24,541 nucleotides of DNA, taken from NCBI GenBank assembly GCA_020726205.1, contig DYTA01000003.1, forward strand, positions 1 through 24,541, given 5' to 3'. The translations under genes were made by a program, and so were the position numbers. This DNA is from Nitrosospira multiformis (lineage in GTDB: Bacteria > Pseudomonadota > Gammaproteobacteria > Burkholderiales > UBA11063). This document shows, in pieces, positions 1-8,905 of the stretch (position 1 is its first letter; every line of letters begins with the position of its first letter). The notes under the pieces were generated by a model. That model worked only from the letters and a program-made list of their open reading frames with translations. It was not told the DNA's origin and did no database searches.

Positions 1-286
1 TATCATATACCGCAGTATCACCATGCGGATGATATTTACCAATTACATCACCGACAATACGTGCCGATTTTTTATATGGTTTGTTCCAATCATTTGAAAG
101 TTCGTGCATTGCATATAACACACGACGATGTACAGGTTTTAAACCATCACGAACATCAGGTAAGGCACGTCCTACAATCACACTCATTGCATATTCAATA
201 TATGATTGTTTCATTTCCTCTTCGATATTAATATTCACTACTTCACTAGCAAATTTATTAATAATCGTTGGTTGTTCTTTACTCAT
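1..286 (-). CDS. gyrA: DNA gyrase subunit A, N-terminal part (cut by window edge)
   Basis: GyrA is the DNA-breaking subunit of gyrase, which introduces negative supercoils using ATP together with GyrB. About 95 codons are visible. The translation contains [52 protein letters not shown] and AVYD, the unmistakable GyrA N-terminal region; the catalytic tyrosine lies beyond the window edge. The quinolone-resistance-determining positions are Thr91 and Asp95, matching E. coli Ser83 and Asp87 and falling on the numbering used for Neisseria. The start is the ATG at 286, with AAAAGG a few bases upstream; the nearby ATG at 290 runs into a stop after three codons. The gene lies downstream of the deaD terminator, so it should have its own promoter in 287-428, but I see no strong -35/-10 pair there. 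Identification is firm; only completeness is unknown. Confidence 0.97.
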   Translation of the reverse strand, partial: MSKEQPTIINKFASEVVNINIEEEMKQSYIEYAMSVIVGRALPDVRDGLKPVHRRVLYAMHELSNDWNKPYKKSARIVGDVIGKYHPHGDTAVYD

Positions 287-428
287 TCATAAACCTTTTT
301 ATAACTAATTCATATATAGCTAACATTATTATTTTAACAATAGAATTTTATTTTTATAGCCTATCAGCCAATAAATTTATATGTATATATAACCTGTATT
401 TTACCATATTATCCACTGTATAAATAAT

Positions 429-457
429 AATAAGCAGCGGATAATCCACTGCTTATT
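429..457 (-). terminator. Rho-independent terminator of deaD
   Basis: The arms AATAAGCAG and CTGCTTATT form a perfect 9-bp stem, extended by one mismatch and three further pairs around a TAA triloop. On the minus strand the hairpin is followed by ATTATTTAT, a moderate U-rich tail. It lies about 20 bp past the deaD stop and separates deaD from gyrA. Confidence 0.75.
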
Positions 458-478
458 TAACATTAATTCAAGAACAAA

Positions 479-2038
479 TTAGCTTTTTGCAACTTCAACC
501 ATTTTTTTATTTTTATGATTCATTTTACGCATAATAATCTCAGCTTCATCCAATGGAACTGTTACAAATGAGAACTTCTCTAAAATGCGAATATCACGAA
601 CTTTTCTACCTGGTGTTTTACAACTTTGATGTAATACATCTAATAATGCACGTGGATTCATTCCATCTTTTTTACCCAATCCAATGAATAATTTAACATT
701 ATCACCAGATACAGGAGTACGTCCTTGTTCAATTTTAGCATAGCTTTCAGCAATAAATTCATCTTGATATTGATGACGTAACAAGGCAGCTAATGCTACT
801 TCTGGATTATTTGTTGCTAAAATACTTTGCGCTAATGTTAAGTAATTAGTATAATCAACTTCAGCGATAATTTCACTTAAACAAGCCTGTAGATATTCTT
901 CTTTTGCTTTGATAATATCTTTAATTTGTGGAACTTCTTGTTTTTTAATATCAGCTTTAGCAACTTTTTTAATCATTCCTAAGCGAGACATTTCACGAGG
1001 TGTTACAAATGTAATTGCAATACCTTTTTTACCTGCACGACCAGTACGACCAATTCTATGAACATAAGATTCAGCTTCTTGAGGAATTGAGTAGTTAATT
1101 ACGTGAGTTAAATCATTTACATCAATACCACGAGCAGCAACATCTGTTGCAACTAGAATATTAACAATTTTTTCTTTAAATTCAGCCAATGTTTTAGTAC
1201 GTTGTGATTGTGTAATATCACCATGTAATGAGTCAACTGCATAACTACGGTTTTTTAGATGTTTGGTAACTTCATCAACCTCTACCTTAGTACGGCAGAA
1301 TATAATACCAAAGAAATCTTGTTCAAAATCTAAAACACGACACAAAGCTTCAAATTTATCACCTTCACGAACTTCAAAGTAAATTTGTTCAGTTAAACGA
1401 GTAGTTAACTCTTTATTTTCTACTTTAAGTGTTTTGAATTTGCCCATATATTTTTTAGCAATTTGCAAAATTGAACTAGGCATTGTTGCTGAGAAAAACA
1501 GCATATTCTTACCTTCATTTGTCGTTTGCAAAATTTGCTCAATATCCTCAACAAAGCCCATGTTTAACATTTCATCAGCTTCGTCAAGTACAAAGAATTC
1601 TAGATTACGTAAATTAATAACACCTCGTTCCATTAAGTCCATAATACGACCAGGTGTACCAACAATAATATCGCTACCACGCTTAATATTGCGAACTTGA
1701 TTCTCGATTGATGCTCCACCATAAACTGCAGACACACGTAAATCACGCTTACCGATTAGTGAATACATTTCTTCACAAACTTGAACCGCTAACTCACGAG
1801 TTGGAGTTAATACAATTGCTTTAATTGAACCATCTTTTTTGATACTTTCAATAATAGGAATTGCAAACGCAGCTGTTTTACCTGTACCAGTTTGAGCTTG
1901 ACCAATAATATTTGCTTTTTCAGCTAAAAACTCTGGAATTACCAAAGCTTGAATTGGACTTGGTTGTGTAAAACCTTTTTCAGCTAATGCAGCAATCATT
2001 TCTGCACTAAGGTTAAAATCATTAAAACTAATACTCAT
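479..2038 (-). CDS. deaD: DEAD-box ATP-dependent RNA helicase DeaD/CsdA
   Basis: This is an ATP-driven RNA helicase acting in ribosome assembly, mRNA turnover and cold adaptation. All helicase motifs are readable in 519 residues: Q motif around GFTQPSPIQ (22-30), Walker A AQTGTGKT (48-55), PTRELA (79-84), TPGR (128-131), DEAD (152-155), SAT (183-185), ARGID (302-306) and HRIGRTGR (327-334). Residues about 447-508, starting KLFIGLGKKDG, form a DbpA/CsdA-type RNA-binding domain, which separates DeaD from RhlE, RhlB and SrmB. The protein is about 110 residues shorter than E. coli DeaD (629), mainly because the basic C-terminal tail is missing. The start ATG has AAAGGA just upstream. Terminators on both sides (2148-2174 and 429-457) make it a single-gene unit, and its leader carries hairpins that may regulate it. 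Confidence 0.95.
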   Translation of the reverse strand: MSISFNDFNLSAEMIAALAEKGFTQPSPIQALVIPEFLAEKANIIGQAQTGTGKTAAFAIPIIESIKKDGSIKAIVLTPTRELAVQVCEEMYSLIGKRDLRVSAVYGGASIENQVRNIKRGSDIIVGTPGRIMDLMERGVINLRNLEFFVLDEADEMLNMGFVEDIEQILQTTNEGKNMLFFSATMPSSILQIAKKYMGKFKTLKVENKELTTRLTEQIYFEVREGDKFEALCRVLDFEQDFFGIIFCRTKVEVDEVTKHLKNRSYAVDSLHGDITQSQRTKTLAEFKEKIVNILVATDVAARGIDVNDLTHVINYSIPQEAESYVHRIGRTGRAGKKGIAITFVTPREMSRLGMIKKVAKADIKKQEVPQIKDIIKAKEEYLQACLSEIIAEVDYTNYLTLAQSILATNNPEVALAALLRHQYQDEFIAESYAKIEQGRTPVSGDNVKLFIGLGKKDGMNPRALLDVLHQSCKTPGRKVRDIRILEKFSFVTVPLDEAEIIMRKMNHKNKKMVEVAKS

Positions 2039-2060
2039 TTAATTTCCTTTCTGAGCGTTG

Positions 2061-2119
2061 CACCGAAACATCGGTGAAAAAGTAATCACAACTACTGCAG
2101 AAAGACACTCTAACAGAGT
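2061..2119 (-). promoter_or_regulatory. Hairpins in the deaD 5' leader
   Basis: Two short inverted repeats sit between the upstream terminator and the deaD ribosome-binding site. The arms CACCGA and TCGGTG (2061-2076) make a 6-bp stem with a 4-nt loop about 10 nt before the AAAGGA site. ACTCT and AGAGT (2107-2119) make a 5-bp stem with a 3-nt loop further upstream. Whether both are transcribed depends on an unmapped start site. DeaD-family mRNAs are known to have regulated leaders, so a role in control is plausible but inferred. Confidence 0.4.
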
Positions 2120-2147
2120 CATATTTACTCACTTGTATAAACACAAA

Positions 2148-2174
2148 AACAGGCAGTATAGAAAACTGCCTGTT
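2148..2174 (-). terminator. Rho-independent terminator after the SDR pseudogene
   Basis: AACAGGCAGT and ACTGCCTGTT form a perfect 10-bp stem with a 7-nt loop. On the minus strand it is followed by TTTTGTGTTT; on the plus strand no T tract follows, so it works in the minus direction. It closes the dnaE-glmU-efflux unit and insulates deaD. Confidence 0.85.
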
Positions 2175-2206
2175 AGTGTCAGTTATTATATTATTTTTTA
2201 GCCAAT

Positions 2207-2544
2207 TTACATTTTACGATGAATTTTAGTAGCACGAGACTGCGCGCCAGCTAGAATTAAACATTCAGCTAAATTTACATGATACGGAAGATTTGCATTA
2301 TATACAATTAATTCGGCAATATCTTCCGCTGATAATGGTTCAAAACCATCATAAACACTATTTGCACGCTCTTCATTGCCATGAAAACGCACTTTACTAA
2401 ACTCAGTATTGACAGCGCCAGGTAAAATTTCACTTACCTTAACACCGTATTCTACCATTTCTTCACGCAAACTTTGACTTATTGCATGAACCGCATCTTA
2501 GTACCTGTAATTAAAATAGTTTTATTTTTCAATCTATTTTGCAT
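2207..2544 (-). pseudogene. Remnant of a short-chain dehydrogenase/reductase (internal deletion plus frameshift)
   Basis: Two pieces of one classical SDR gene remain. The first, from ATG 2544 with AAGGAA upstream, reads MQNRLKNKTILITGT, which is the first beta strand and the beginning of the TGxxxGIG nucleotide-binding motif, and stops at 2479. The second, in another frame, reads AVHAISQSLREEM onward and ends at 2207 with a C-terminus RATKIHRKM; it covers the helix after the catalytic YxxxK and the C-terminal part, as in the YdfG-like group. Roughly 130 residues, including the active-site Ser and Tyr, are missing compared with a typical 245-residue SDR. The C-terminal piece (an 87-codon reading frame from an internal ATG at 2470) is unlikely to be a functional enzyme. 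It begins 13 nt after the efflux gene, so the intact ancestor was probably co-transcribed with it. The original substrate cannot be told. Confidence 0.85.
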
Positions 2545-2557
2545 AATTTATTCCTTA

Positions 2558-3970
2558 TTAATCCCAATCGTGACCATCACCAAATTTATTTCTACTTTCA
2601 AAATTTTGATAACCATAACCACCACCTAAATCTTGATATAGTTGCACGATACTACCTAGTTGTTGCAATTTACTTTGTTGAACAACCAACGCAGCTTGAT
2701 CCATAGTTACAGCATTTTGCAATAAAGTAGGCTTACTATATAAACCTTCTGTAAAACTAGACTCAGCTAAACTATAAGCCGTTTGTGTTGAATGATATGC
2801 TTGAGTTTGGATATTTAAGCTATCTGTAAACTGCTGATGCGCTGATAAATCATTATCAACAGAGGCAAATGCTGTTCTCACTGTTTGTAAATAATTATAG
2901 TATGCAGCATAATATTGACCTTTAGCCTGTTGAATCTGTCCATAAATACCAAAATTTAAAATCGGCATACTAACTGATGCAGCCTCAACCCAATAATCAG
3001 TTCCAGCACTAAATAAACTACCCAATGCACCTGCCGCAGAACCACCTGCACCAGTTAAGCTAATAGTTGGAAAGAACATTGAAGTCGCAACACCTATATT
3101 TGCATTAGCAGCAATTAATTGTTGTTCAGCCTGACGCACATCTGGTCGGTTTCGTAAAACTTGTGATGGTAAATTATTAGGAATAACTCCATAGCTATTC
3201 AATTGTGTGAACTTCAACCCACGCTGAATACTGCCTGGATTTTGATTTAGCAATACACGCAACGCATTTTGCGAAGCAACAATATTATTTTCTATAATTG
3301 GTAATTGAGCTTTGGCACTCTCATATTGTTGCTCATAACTTTGAACTTGGTATAATGAGATGTAACCATCAGCATATTGCACTTTTGCAAACTTCAATAA
3401 GTCGCTCAAATCTTGAACCAATTGTTTTTGAAGTTGTAACTGATAATCTTGACCTAATAAACTAAAGTATCCTGTTACAGTCGCACTAATAACACTTAAA
3501 CGAACTGTATCTTTAGCCGCTCTTACAGCTTCGTAATTAGCTTTAGCGTATTGCTGAGCCTTAATTTGTTGGAAAATATTTAAACTATATGCTGGAGCCG
3601 CATCAAAATAATAACCTTGACCATAAATTGCCTTAGAATTATAACCACCTGAAGCACTCGCTGTAGGAATCCAAGCAAATTGAACTTGCCTCAACTGACC
3701 TTGCGCAGCTGTAACATTTCCAATAGCAGCTTGAATATTATTATTATTTTTTAATGCGCTTTCAATCAATGAATCTAGTTGTGGATCATTAAATTTTTTC
3801 CACCATGCTAGCATAGGTAAATTAACACTTTCTGTCGTAGATAAACTATCTCGATTATAATATCCTTTTGGGTCATCTGAATTTGGTTTGGTATAACTTG
3901 GACCAAGCAATCCACATCCAACTACAGTTGATGCTAGAAGAATCAAACTCGCAATATTTTTTAGCTTCAT
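2558..3970 (-). CDS. NodT-family outer-membrane factor lipoprotein of an efflux system
   Basis: This 470-residue protein belongs to the TolC-like outer-membrane channels of the NodT/OprM lipoprotein type, which form the exit duct of tripartite pumps. The N-terminus has a basic start, a hydrophobic stretch and lipobox VVGC with Cys19; the next residue is Gly, consistent with outer-membrane sorting. LRNRPDVRQAEQQLIAANA (in the middle) and GVATSMFFPTISLTG are the family signature at the start of the second OEP repeat. Long Gln- and Ala-rich helical stretches fit the periplasmic coiled-coil barrel. No periplasmic adaptor or inner-membrane pump gene is adjacent, so partners must be encoded elsewhere. 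It starts 9 nt after glmU and is followed by the SDR remnant. Substrate cannot be inferred. Confidence 0.9.
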   Translation of the reverse strand: MKLKNIASLILLASTVVGCGLLGPSYTKPNSDDPKGYYNRDSLSTTESVNLPMLAWWKKFNDPQLDSLIESALKNNNNIQAAIGNVTAAQGQLRQVQFAWIPTASASGGYNSKAIYGQGYYFDAAPAYSLNIFQQIKAQQYAKANYEAVRAAKDTVRLSVISATVTGYFSLLGQDYQLQLQKQLVQDLSDLLKFAKVQYADGYISLYQVQSYEQQYESAKAQLPIIENNIVASQNALRVLLNQNPGSIQRGLKFTQLNSYGVIPNNLPSQVLRNRPDVRQAEQQLIAANANIGVATSMFFPTISLTGAGGSAAGALGSLFSAGTDYWVEAASVSMPILNFGIYGQIQQAKGQYYAAYYNYLQTVRTAFASVDNDLSAHQQFTDSLNIQTQAYHSTQTAYSLAESSFTEGLYSKPTLLQNAVTMDQAALVVQQSKLQQLGSIVQLYQDLGGGYGYQNFESRNKFGDGHDWD

Positions 3971-3979
3971 CGAATGTTC

Positions 3980-5356
3980 CTATTTTTTATTTTTAGCTTT
4001 CCAGCCAACAATTGTCATTTGTTTTGCACGTGCAACCGTCAACTCATTTGCTTGGGCATCTTTGGTAATTACAGAACCAGCTGCGATTAATGCTCCTTGA
4101 CCAATTGTTACTGGCGCAACCATCATTGTACCAGAACCGATAAAGACATCATCCTCAATTACTGTTTTAAATTTATTTTTACCGTCATAGTTACAAGTCA
4201 CACTACCAGCACCAACATTAACTTTTTTACCAATTGAGCTATCGCCAATATAGGTTAAATGATTGACTTTAGAACCAATTCCGATTTGACTATTTTTAAT
4301 TTCTACGAAATTACCAACATGACTGTTTTCAGCTAGTTTTGCACCAGGACGCAAACGAGCATAAGGTCCGACTTGTGCACCGCTATCAATCTGAGCATCT
4401 TCGATAATTGAGTATGGCTTAATTGTAACACCATTAGCAATCTGAGCATTTCTAATTAAACAACCTGCACCAATTGTTACATTATCACCAAGAGTCACTG
4501 TACCCTCAAACACACAATTAACATCAATTAAACAATCTTTACCTGCCGTTAATTTACCACGTAAATCGATCCTTGATTTATCAAGTAAGGTAATACCTTC
4601 TTCTAATAGCTTATTAGCTTGATTAATTTGATAAATTCGCTCTAACTGCTCAAGTTGTAATTTATTATTCACCCCCATTGCTTCATATGAATGTGGTGTA
4701 ACAACATAATTAATACCAACCTTATCTTTATGAGCTAAAGCAACTACATCAGTTAAATAATATTCACCTTGACTATTGTTATTTGATAATTTATTTAGCC
4801 AGCCAGATAATTTATGATTAGGTAGAACATAAAATCCAGTATTAATCTCACGGATTAACTTTTGTTCGCTGGTAGTATCTTTCTCTTCAACAATGCTAAT
4901 AATATTACCACTTTCATTCCTAACAATTCGTCCGTAACCAAATGGATTATCTATTACATCAGTTAACATTACTAAATTATCATCATATTTATCTAACATT
5001 TTAGTGAGTGTAGCTGAACTGATCAATGGCACATCACCATATAACACTAACGTAACACCATCTTGATCTAGACTTGGAACTGCGCATTTTAGTGCATGAC
5101 CAGTACCCAATTGTTGGTCTTGATGTGCCCAAAAAATATTATCATCAGCAAATTTTTGTGTAATAACTTTTTGAACCTGATCACCGCCATGTCCATAAAC
5201 AACAACTAATTTACTTGGATTTAACTCTTTGGCTGCATTAATAACATGTTCTAACATTGGTTTGCAACTAATAGGATGTAGTACTTTTGGCAACGCAGAA
5301 TTCATACGTTTACCCTGACCAGCTGCTAATATAACTATATTTATATTTTTTTTCAT
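3980..5356 (-). CDS. glmU: Bifunctional GlmU: glucosamine-1-phosphate acetyltransferase / GlcNAc-1-phosphate uridylyltransferase
   Basis: GlmU makes UDP-GlcNAc, the shared precursor of peptidoglycan and lipid A, in two steps in the cytoplasm. The N-terminal half is a nucleotidyltransferase with LAAGQGKRM (10-18) and LPKVLHPI (22-29); Asp108 in LYGDVPLI is the expected metal ligand. From about residue 265 the protein is a left-handed beta helix of hexapeptide repeats; His366 in KVNHLTYIGDS matches the acetyltransferase catalytic histidine, and CNYDGKNK follows. The length of 458 residues equals the E. coli enzyme (456). A GAAGAG ribosome-binding site lies somewhat far upstream of the ATG. The product feeds LpxC and MurC substrates encoded in the same window. 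A likely promoter overlaps the end of dnaE. Confidence 0.97.
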   Translation of the reverse strand: MKKNINIVILAAGQGKRMNSALPKVLHPISCKPMLEHVINAAKELNPSKLVVVYGHGGDQVQKVITQKFADDNIFWAHQDQQLGTGHALKCAVPSLDQDGVTLVLYGDVPLISSATLTKMLDKYDDNLVMLTDVIDNPFGYGRIVRNESGNIISIVEEKDTTSEQKLIREINTGFYVLPNHKLSGWLNKLSNNNSQGEYYLTDVVALAHKDKVGINYVVTPHSYEAMGVNNKLQLEQLERIYQINQANKLLEEGITLLDKSRIDLRGKLTAGKDCLIDVNCVFEGTVTLGDNVTIGAGCLIRNAQIANGVTIKPYSIIEDAQIDSGAQVGPYARLRPGAKLAENSHVGNFVEIKNSQIGIGSKVNHLTYIGDSSIGKKVNVGAGSVTCNYDGKNKFKTVIEDDVFIGSGTMMVAPVTIGQGALIAAGSVITKDAQANELTVARAKQMTIVGWKAKNKK

Positions 5357-5404
5357 GATTTAATAAACTCTTCAAGTATAGGTGAATAAAATCTAAAGTA
5401 TACT

Positions 5405-5432
5405 ATTATACCTTATCTAGCTTTATTCTCCA
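5405..5432 (-). promoter_or_regulatory. Candidate promoter for glmU
   Basis: On the minus strand, TGGAGA (4 of 6 to the -35 consensus), 16 nt, then a perfect TATAAT whose bases overlap the dnaE stop codon. Predicted transcription would begin about 40 nt before the glmU ATG. It would let glmU and the efflux gene be expressed independently of dnaE. In an AT-rich genome chance TATAAT is common, hence the moderate confidence. Confidence 0.45.
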
Positions 5433-8400
5433 GCGAGTTTTTCCAATAATACTATTTAGATGTTCTATAACCTGATAACTTAGCTTAATCTGACCACTAC
5501 CTAGTTGTAAAATACATCTAGCTATTTGATTAGAATAATTTATTTTTATTGAAGCTTGCCCACCATCATAAGGTATTAATAACGACCTTAATTGTTGCCA
5601 GTCATCTTGTGCTGAAAAATCAAGCTCCAATGAAATTACTTTATCCTCTAAAACTTGATCTAAACTCATAATTTTACTTGCATTAACCTTAATTTCATTG
5701 CGAAAGCTATCAAAAATAACCTCTCCCTCAACAAAAACTAACTCATCAACTGCCAATAAGTTTTTATACTGCTCATAATCATCATTAAAGACTACAAACT
5801 CAAGATCACCACTTGCATCTTCAATACGAATGAATGCAATTTTACCACCCTTTCTCGTTGGTCGAGAACCTATGTAATTAACAATTCCAGCAATCAAAAC
5901 CTTAGGCTTATATTTTGCATAACGTGAATTTAGTATTTCTTGAATATATTCATCTTCTAAATTAAACTTACTCAATGGAATTATTTCTAATTTACCTGTG
6001 ATATCATGATACTCATCAAATAAACTAGCGGTTAAATAATAGCCAATTGATTGTTTTTCAAGAGTTAGTTTCTCTTTCAAACTAAATTCTTCACAATCTT
6101 TTAGAGCAACATCATTAGTAATTAAATTATCTTCAGTTCCAAATGCATCAAATAAAGATCCTTGATTTTCATTAGCTCGCTCTTGCTCAACATGTTCCAT
6201 AATATGAGCAATATTATGTAAAAGAAATGCACGATTTTGATCAATTTGATCAAAACAACCTGCTTTTAACAAGTTTTCTAATGTTCTTTTATTAATTACT
6301 TTTTTATCCACTCTACGACAAAAATCAATTAAATCAATAAATTTACCATTTTCATTTCTTTCAGCAACAATAGCATCCACAACATTTTGCCCTAGTCCTT
6401 TAAGGGCACCTAATGCATAACGAATAGCATAAGTTAACTTACCATCGACTAAATGCTCAACAGGTGTAAATCGATAGAACGACTCATTAATATCTGGAGG
6501 TAAAATTACTAAGTCGTTATCTACACAATCTTGATAAAACTCATATAGTTTATCTGTCTTATCTAACTCTGAAGATAAAGTTGCTGCCATAAAACATGCT
6601 GGATAATAAGCTTTTAACAATGCTGTGTGATATGAAACAACTGCATATGCTGCAGTATGTGATTTATTAAATCCATACTCAGCAAACATTGCCATTAAAT
6701 CAAATAATTTTTCGGCTAATTTTACATCATAACCTTTTTTCAAAGCTCCTTCAGTAAAAATTGCACGATGCTTATCCATCTCTTCTTTTTTCTTTTTCCC
6801 CATTGCTCGGCGCAATAGGTCTGCACCACCTAATGTATATCCACCAATAATTTGCGAAATTTGCATTACTTGTTCTTGATAAACAATCACACCATGGGTT
6901 GGATCTAAAGATTCCTGTAAGTCAGGATGGAAGTAGTCTATCTCTTGCTCACCCTTTTTACGCTTAACAAAATCATCCACCATTCCAGAACCTAGTGGAC
7001 CAGGACGATACAATGCCAAAACGGCAATAATATCTTCAAAACGATTTGGTTCTAATTTGACCAATAATCGTTTCATACCTTGAGACTCTAGCTGGAATAC
7101 TGCTGTAGTATTTCCAGCTTGTAATAATTTATAAACCTCTGGATCATCAAACTCAGAATTTGATAATTTTAATTTTATTCCATGTAATTTATCAATATTC
7201 TCAAGAGCCTCTTGGATAATAGTTAAATTTCTTAACCCCAAAAAGTCAAATTTAACTAATCCAATTGCCTCAACATCATCTTTATCTAATTGTGAAGTTT
7301 GCATTCCATCTGCTAAATATAACGGGCAAAAATCCGATAATTTACTTGGTGCAATCAAAACACCTGCAGCATGTTTACCTATATTACGGGTCAAATCCTC
7401 TAAACTTAATGACATTTCCCAAAGACGTTTAACATCATCATCTGCATTATCAATTCTATGCTTCAAATCAGGAAACTGCTCTAGTGCATCAACTAATCCA
7501 TAACTTTTCGCTGGTGTATTTTCAATTAGCTTAGAAATAGAATCACATAATCCATAAGGTAAGCCAAGTACACGCCCTACATCTTTAATTACTGCTTTAG
7601 ATGACATAGTGCCAAAAGTTGCAATTTGAGATACGGCATCTGCACCGTATTTATCTTGTACATAACGAATTACTAACTCGCGCTTCTCTTGGCAAAAATC
7701 TATATCAAAATCAGGCATAGAAACTCGCTCAGGATTTAAGAATCTTTCAAATAATAAACTATAGCGCAATGGGTCAATATCAGTAATACCTAAAGAAAAA
7801 GCCACTAATGAACCAGCACCAGAACCACGTCCAGGTCCAACAGGAACATTATTTTGTTTTGCCCACATAATAAAATCGGCGACAATTAAAAAATAACCAG
7901 GAAATCCCATTTCAATAATAGTTTCAATTTCACGCTCTAGTCTAGGACGATAAATAGGTTCTTGTAATAACCTAGTTTCTTCATTTGGAAACAGTTCTAG
8001 CATTCGCTGATCTAAACCGCTATGAGATAATATTGAAAGATACTCTTCAAGAGGTTGTCCATCTGGAGTTGCATAATCAGGTAAAAAATATTGCCCAAGA
8101 GTAATTTCTAAATTACATTTTTTAGCTACTTCAATAGTATTATGTAAAGCAATTGGAATATCTGAAAATAACTCAATCATTTCCTGTGTATTTTTAAAAT
8201 ATTGATCAGAGCTATATTTTGTTTTGCGATTTCCATCATCTAACATTTCGCCGTCAGCTACACAAACCCGTACCTCATGTGCAATATAGTCATCAGGATT
8301 TGCAAATTGTACTGGATGAGTTGCTACAACTGGAACTTGTAATTTGCTAGCAATTTCTAATGATGCCATAATTAAATCTTGACTATTTTCATGTTTAATA

Positions 8401-8903
8401 CGCTGCAACTCTAGAAAATAATCACTACCAAAAGACTGTTGCCACAACTTAACTTTATTCAAGGCTTGAGCTAATTGTTTCTGCTTAACTAAATACGCAA
8501 TATCACCATAAATTCCACCAGATAAAACAACTACATTAGAATTATTACTAGATAATAACCACTCTTCTTTAATGTACGGTATATCTACAATTTTATTCTC
8601 AACATATGATTTAGTAATCCAATCACATATTTGACGGTAACCATTAATATTTTTAGCTAGAAGAATTATCTGATAATTATATCCTGAACCTTCAACATTA
8701 ACCTCAGAACCGATTATTGGTTTAATACCTTTATCTCGACAACTTTTATAAAATTTAACTAAACCAAATAAATTATGACGATCAGTTAATGCTACTGCTA
8801 ACATATTATTAGCTAAGGTGTGTTTAATTAAGTTTTTAATGCGTAAAATACCATCTGTTACAGAAAACTCACTATGTACTCTTAAATGAACAAAATCCTG
8901 CAT
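5406..8903 (-). CDS. dnaE: DNA polymerase III alpha subunit
   Basis: This is the replicative polymerase catalytic subunit, 1165 residues against 1160 in E. coli, so full length. It opens with the PHP domain (FVHLRVHSEFSVTDG). The palm carries PDFDIDF near residue 400 with two catalytic aspartates. PVGPGRGSGAGSLVAFSLGI, LLRRAMGKKKKEEM near residue 700 and YGFNKSHTAAYAVVSYHTAL are typical DnaE1 blocks. Toward the C-terminus an OB fold follows (VLIAGIVNYIGSRPTRKGGK). No exonuclease domain is inserted, so this is the DnaE rather than the PolC type and relies on a separate epsilon subunit. The ATG lies only 2 nt after the HIT-protein stop with no strong Shine-Dalgarno sequence, suggesting translational coupling. 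Confidence 0.97.
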   Translation of the reverse strand: MQDFVHLRVHSEFSVTDGILRIKNLIKHTLANNMLAVALTDRHNLFGLVKFYKSCRDKGIKPIIGSEVNVEGSGYNYQIILLAKNINGYRQICDWITKSYVENKIVDIPYIKEEWLLSSNNSNVVVLSGGIYGDIAYLVKQKQLAQALNKVKLWQQSFGSDYFLELQRIKHENSQDLIMASLEIASKLQVPVVATHPVQFANPDDYIAHEVRVCVADGEMLDDGNRKTKYSSDQYFKNTQEMIELFSDIPIALHNTIEVAKKCNLEITLGQYFLPDYATPDGQPLEEYLSILSHSGLDQRMLELFPNEETRLLQEPIYRPRLEREIETIIEMGFPGYFLIVADFIMWAKQNNVPVGPGRGSGAGSLVAFSLGITDIDPLRYSLLFERFLNPERVSMPDFDIDFCQEKRELVIRYVQDKYGADAVSQIATFGTMSSKAVIKDVGRVLGLPYGLCDSISKLIENTPAKSYGLVDALEQFPDLKHRIDNADDDVKRLWEMSLSLEDLTRNIGKHAAGVLIAPSKLSDFCPLYLADGMQTSQLDKDDVEAIGLVKFDFLGLRNLTIIQEALENIDKLHGIKLKLSNSEFDDPEVYKLLQAGNTTAVFQLESQGMKRLLVKLEPNRFEDIIAVLALYRPGPLGSGMVDDFVKRKKGEQEIDYFHPDLQESLDPTHGVIVYQEQVMQISQIIGGYTLGGADLLRRAMGKKKKEEMDKHRAIFTEGALKKGYDVKLAEKLFDLMAMFAEYGFNKSHTAAYAVVSYHTALLKAYYPACFMAATLSSELDKTDKLYEFYQDCVDNDLVILPPDINESFYRFTPVEHLVDGKLTYAIRYALGALKGLGQNVVDAIVAERNENGKFIDLIDFCRRVDKKVINKRTLENLLKAGCFDQIDQNRAFLLHNIAHIMEHVEQERANENQGSLFDAFGTEDNLITNDVALKDCEEFSLKEKLTLEKQSIGYYLTASLFDEYHDITGKLEIIPLSKFNLEDEYIQEILNSRYAKYKPKVLIAGIVNYIGSRPTRKGGKIAFIRIEDASGDLEFVVFNDDYEQYKNLLAVDELVFVEGEVIFDSFRNEIKVNASKIMSLDQVLEDKVISLELDFSAQDDWQQLRSLLIPYDGGQASIKINYSNQIARCILQLGSGQIKLSYQVIEHLNSIIGKTRWRIKLDKV

Positions 8904-8905
8904 AA

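Noticed and set aside
1434..1700. Open frame of 88 codons on the plus strand inside deaD
   Set aside because: It is antisense to a conserved helicase core and has no recognisable protein motif; the same holds for plus-strand frames inside lpxC, ftsZ and ftsQ.
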